Part shown: positions 60,619 through 64,000 of the stretch, one piece after another
Layout of the letters: each line of letters starts with the position of its first letter
How positions within the stretch are numbered: position 1 is the first letter of the stretch
Assembly: GCA_034638255.1 (NCBI GenBank)
Contig: JAWPGT010000057.1
Coordinates: 62,001 to 126,000, forward strand
Length of the DNA: 64,000 nucleotides
Origin: Coprinus comatus
Lineage: Eukaryota > Basidiomycota > Agaricomycetes > Agaricales > Agaricaceae
Direction of reading: 5' to 3'
The notes under the pieces: generated by a model
Told to the model about the DNA's origin: nothing
Databases searched by the model: none
Seen by the model: the letters and a program-made list of their open reading frames with translations, nothing else
Made by a program: the position numbers and the translations under genes

Positions 60619-62667
60619 AGCTTGGTCTCAAAGAACGAGGCCAAAACTATTTGAACAACTTCTATCCCAGGGAATCCGATAATCATATATACAAGGTGCG
60701 ATAAGAACTTGATATATTAGTATCTGGTCGAACTTCAAACTTTCCTAGTGTCCGAACGGTTGAACCACAGTCGTACAAGTTGGTACGTATTTTATACATG
60801 TCATCCCGTGTGGTTAAATGGGTGGTTAACTGGAGCTCGAGGCAACAATATGAAATTTCGGATGGAAGAATTGAATACTAATGTCAGTCACTGAAACTTC
60901 GACGTGAATCCATTATTAGTACTAAGTGAGCGGAACTAGGTGTATTAGACACCCCGTGAAACGGTGTTCTCTAGAAGCTCAACATCTGATTACGCACCTT
61001 GCACTAGTGTTGGGGGGTTCCAGGACCAAACAAGGGAGCGATGACAATAATAATGAGTATTCACTGTGTAAATCACCGGTGAACACAAACCATCATAACT
61101 ACAGTGGACTCCTCAACTGAGGCTTTATATAATATACCTCAGCTAAACTCTCCTAATAATAGTGTTAACCCGTTGGACCTCCTCACCAGTCTTGGAATGG
61201 TAGTAAATCAAACGGAGGACAAGTATATGTTACATTAAACCGTTCACGATTATTCACGACCATTCATCCTCGTCCCCTTTCCATCTGTTTATCTTCAATT
61301 AGAAGGTCGTATAAAATGCTTCTGAGTCAGAGGAGAGTTCGATGGCGCTAGTATTGACATAGGTCGATCTGGTTTTGTTCATGGATTGGAAAGTGATTTC
61401 CATCAGAAGAAAGTCATATCTCTCTAGAAGTGGTCATGGGTCAGGCCTCCCTTAGGCCTATCAGGTCTCGAAACAGATTCGTTGTGAACGATGAACAAAA
61501 AGTCAGGGACATTCAAAACAGTCAGATGGTGCGAGTTTTATATTACCGCTATTATCATACCACATCAAAGTTGCGAAACCTACCTATTCACATCCCTTGG
61601 TACGTGACGCATAGTTCTACTTCTACGAACGGTTGGATAGCGAAGAACGTACAGGTGCTATCGTACCACGATACTTTGGTTTCTTTGACATCGCATTACC
61701 TCTACCGTGACACCGTATAATCTAAATCAAGCAAGAAATCACCTTGATTCTGCCCACATTTTCCGGGTTGCTCCGGACTCGGAGGCCATGTTTCAGTTAA
61801 TCCGATGCCAAGGCGTTCAAAAGAGGGTAGACCAAGAAAGGCTGACACGATATGTTGAAACATGATGAGTAGCATGTAAGAGAACTAACCATTAGTTTAA
61901 GCTATTGGAAGCACCTCCCACTTTACTCTATCCTCCCCAGATCCTCCCAAATTTCAATCAATGAAAAAACCGACGATGCTTGACATGTACATCACGAAAC
62001 TCATAGTAGGGTTTGACGCTAATGGAGGGCCCGAAGAATTCTCGGTTAAGTCTTATTTCCGGTGCTAGTATAAACGAAGCCTAGTAAAGAGGAGGTTTCA
62101 CATCTAGAACTGAAAATGTGCAAAATAAGCTTTTTTTCCCGCGTAGACGCTGGGTGGCGCACATACTAAGTGTATTTTACTTATTTTTAGTTCGCATATA
62201 CATAGAGTTGTTGATGCTGTTGTAAGCTTGGCTATGACGTCAATGAGCCTATTCAGAGTGAGCAACTAATAAGATTTGAGGAAATTTTTTTAAATAAATG
62301 TTCACATATTTCAATCACAGACGCAAGTTCATAACAATAACACACGGAATAGTAGTACTATAAATCAACAAGACCAAAATAAGTCTAAAATAGTGTTCAG
62401 AACTGTGGTAGACGAAGATACGAAAAAAATCAACAAAAGTGGGTATATCGTGAAGAAAAAAAAATAGAAAAAATAGAAGAAAAAAAAAAAGAATGACAAC
62501 ATACATGTACAGTACATACTCCATACAGTACATATATATGTGTCCCTTCATACACCACTTATAAGCATAACAGAAAAAAAAAAAAAAGTAGAGGGTTAAC
62601 ATCTATTTAAATTCATATCAGTAACAAATCGCACTCCAATCTAGAAATAAGACAACTCACTGATTCT
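60082..62667. other. Long intergenic region
   Basis: No supported gene over 2.6 kb. A plus-strand frame at 61430-61720 has no motif. There is a (TC)n run at 60587-60616, and many A-runs at 62440-62590 in the 3' flank of the SH3 gene. Confidence 0.4.
60587..60616 (+). repeat. (TC)n microsatellite
   Basis: Thirty bases of uninterrupted CT dinucleotide. Confidence 0.85.
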
Positions 62668-64000
62668 TTAAGGTGTTTGATAAATAACAGTTTTCTGAGA
62701 ATAGCTGCTCAATCGTTTGGTATTAATAAAGTTCGTGACATTAACTCCAGGATCTCTCAGGCAATCAACCGGGATCAATCCCTTTTCTGGTACCTTAACA
62801 TCCTGAGCTCTACCCTTTCCTTTAATATCAACAGGAGAAGGATTTTTCTCGACCATAGCCCATCCATCATCAAACATTTCTATAATTTTGACTTTATCCC
62901 CAATTGACACGGACATCTCATCACTGAGAGTTGGAACGAAAGGCCTTCGGACTAATTCGACTTCCATGAATTCAGGATGGACGGGACTGGGGCTGGGAGG
63001 CTCTTCAGATGTAGGATCGAGGAAAGGATTGGGAGGAGGAACAATCAGTAATGGGGATTTAACGTTAACCATTAAAGGTTCGGGATCGTTGAAAGGATTT
63101 GCGACGGCTGCGGGAATAGCAGGTGTTGGAGGTACGTCAAATGTCGAATTATGCTTGCTACCAGAATGGATTGTACTTGTGCTAACTGGCCTAGAGAGTG
63201 AATGAGAGCTACGATCGGGTGGCTTCGGGAAGGCGAATGATTCTGTTGGTGAAAAGGGTCGGACCGACATTGGTGTTCTAACTTCAGGATTGGATTCCTG
63301 ATCCCTGTTGACTATGAGCCATTGTCCTTGATCGTCCGTGCCTAGGCTGCTAATTGTCCCAACAGAGAAACGACTTTGTTCGGTGGCGAGAGGACTAATA
63401 TGTCTTTCCTCCGGGCTATTCAAAGTGACAAACGCTGGGGACCCACGAAGTTCGGCCATAGGAGGCATTGGGGGAGTGTCGAAGGTCAGTGTAAGTTGTG
63501 GGGTCTGGCTGTGGTCAATGGTAGTCGCAAAGCTGCTACGTGCACTTCGAAGTCCAGTTTCGTTTTCACCACCATTTGCTTTCTCGTCGTCATAGATCTT
63601 GGAGTTACGCCTTCGAGTAAACCACCATCGTTGCCTCCTTTCGCTTCGGCGTGCTTTGGCCCTCCTGCGCATGAAGATCACGAGCAGTGTAAGAAGAAAA
63701 ACTAATATAGCGATGACGATACCAGCGACCGCACCACCTGAAATACCAGATGAATTTGCAGCAGTATTTTCTACCCCTGTACCGGTTCCTGGAGTACCTG
63801 ATGGATTTGTACCACCTATGCCTCCACTGTCAGTGAAACTAACCGTTGCAGTGGGATTCCGAGTCGATGCATCATTGGTAGCACTGGGTGCGCCTGTTCT
63901 GGTAGAATGATTGACACCTTCAGATGCTTCATCGTGTAGCCTCTCATCATTGTTGTTGACAAAATTACCGGGAGTAACGCTGGAGTGCGAACCAGTTGTA
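62668..64000 (-). CDS. Single-pass membrane protein with cytoplasmic SH3 domain (3' part; 5' end beyond window)
   Basis: The frame is open from the window edge at 64000 to TAA 62668-62670, about 443 codons seen. The outer part is Ser/Thr/Gly/Asn-rich. A transmembrane segment (GAVAGIVIAILVFLLTLLVI, near 63680-63735) is followed by a basic stop-transfer run (MRRRAKARRSERRQRWW). A long Pro/Ser-rich cytoplasmic region with NPFNDP and NPFLDP motifs leads to a C-terminal SH3 domain: TLSDEMSVSIGDKVKII, DDGWAMVEKN, then GLIPVDCLRDPG, the ALYDY-type core lacking the usual start but with the conserved D-GW and P-xx-L. The layout resembles fungal membrane proteins of the Fus1/Sho1-like kind. An adaptor role at the plasma membrane is inferred. 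Confidence 0.7.
   Translation of the reverse strand, partial: TTGSHSSVTPGNFVNNNDERLHDEASEGVNHSTRTGAPSATNDASTRNPTATVSFTDSGGIGGTNPSGTPGTGTGVENTAANSSGISGGAVAGIVIAILVFLLTLLVIFMRRRAKARRSERRQRWWFTRRRNSKIYDDEKANGGENETGLRSARSSFATTIDHSQTPQLTLTFDTPPMPPMAELRGSPAFVTLNSPEERHISPLATEQSRFSVGTISSLGTDDQGQWLIVNRDQESNPEVRTPMSVRPFSPTESFAFPKPPDRSSHSLSRPVSTSTIHSGSKHNSTFDVPPTPAIPAAVANPFNDPEPLMVNVKSPLLIVPPPNPFLDPTSEEPPSPSPVHPEFMEVELVRRPFVPTLSDEMSVSIGDKVKIIEMFDDGWAMVEKNPSPVDIKGKGRAQDVKVPEKGLIPVDCLRDPGVNVTNFINTKRLSSYSQKTVIYQTP

Noticed and set aside
61430..61720. 96-codon plus-strand frame as a gene
   Set aside because: No motif, no supported promoter or splice context, and base composition like the flanks.

Overview
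The window is fungal nuclear DNA, most likely from a mushroom-forming basidiomycete (Agaricomycetes). The evidence is small genes split by many 45-75 bp GT..AG introns, a ricin-B-fold lectin, a secreted protein like the mushroom 'fruit-body specific protein A' family, a DUF6533-type seven-helix gene pair, F-box gene fragments, a Tnp2/Plavaka-type DNA transposon and Ty1/copia elements. No rRNA, tRNA or CRISPR was seen. Protein names come from remembered family motifs; no database search was possible.

Layout. 327-2838 (-): an intact 13-exon mitochondrial D-lactate dehydrogenase (cytochrome). 3645-4656 (-): a secreted Cys-rich protein. 6322-17194: a copia element (218 bp LTRs, TSD CTATC) whose 3' LTR is split by a second, reverse-oriented copia element (12439-17033, 348 bp LTRs, TSD CATGT). 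17396-17724: a solo LTR of the second family (TSD CATGC). 17842-25466: a complete Tnp2/Plavaka-like DNA transposon with 18 bp inverted termini, a 7 bp TSD, a transposase gene and an open 802-aa accessory gene. 26087-32995: three copies of a decaying F-box-type gene around a lectin gene. 33229-37975: two head-to-head, internally deleted D-lactate dehydrogenase paralogues. 38622-41291: an ABC half-transporter. 41684-44701: two small-protein genes of one family with shared promoter motifs, flanking a kinase-like pseudogene. 47517-48808: a Ser/Pro-rich conserved-looking protein. 51799-56712: an inverted pair of DUF6533-like genes. 57523-60081 (-): a second full-length D-lactate dehydrogenase. 62668-64000 (-): the 3' part of a membrane-anchored SH3 protein.

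The region looks like a transposon-rich, duplication-prone compartment. Four D-lactate dehydrogenase copies, three F-box-like copies, two small-protein genes and two DUF6533 genes sit within 64 kb, several of them broken. All three LTR mismatches I could count are CpG transitions, and three of the four in-frame stops in the copia polyproteins fit CGA to TGA, which suggests methylation-driven decay. The most novel items are the small-protein family with its C-terminal DRVxxxVRSLxRKLS motif and matching promoters, the precisely bounded transposon with its accessory protein, the shortened D-lactate dehydrogenases that stay open across their introns, and the extra hairpin-associated intron in the first one.
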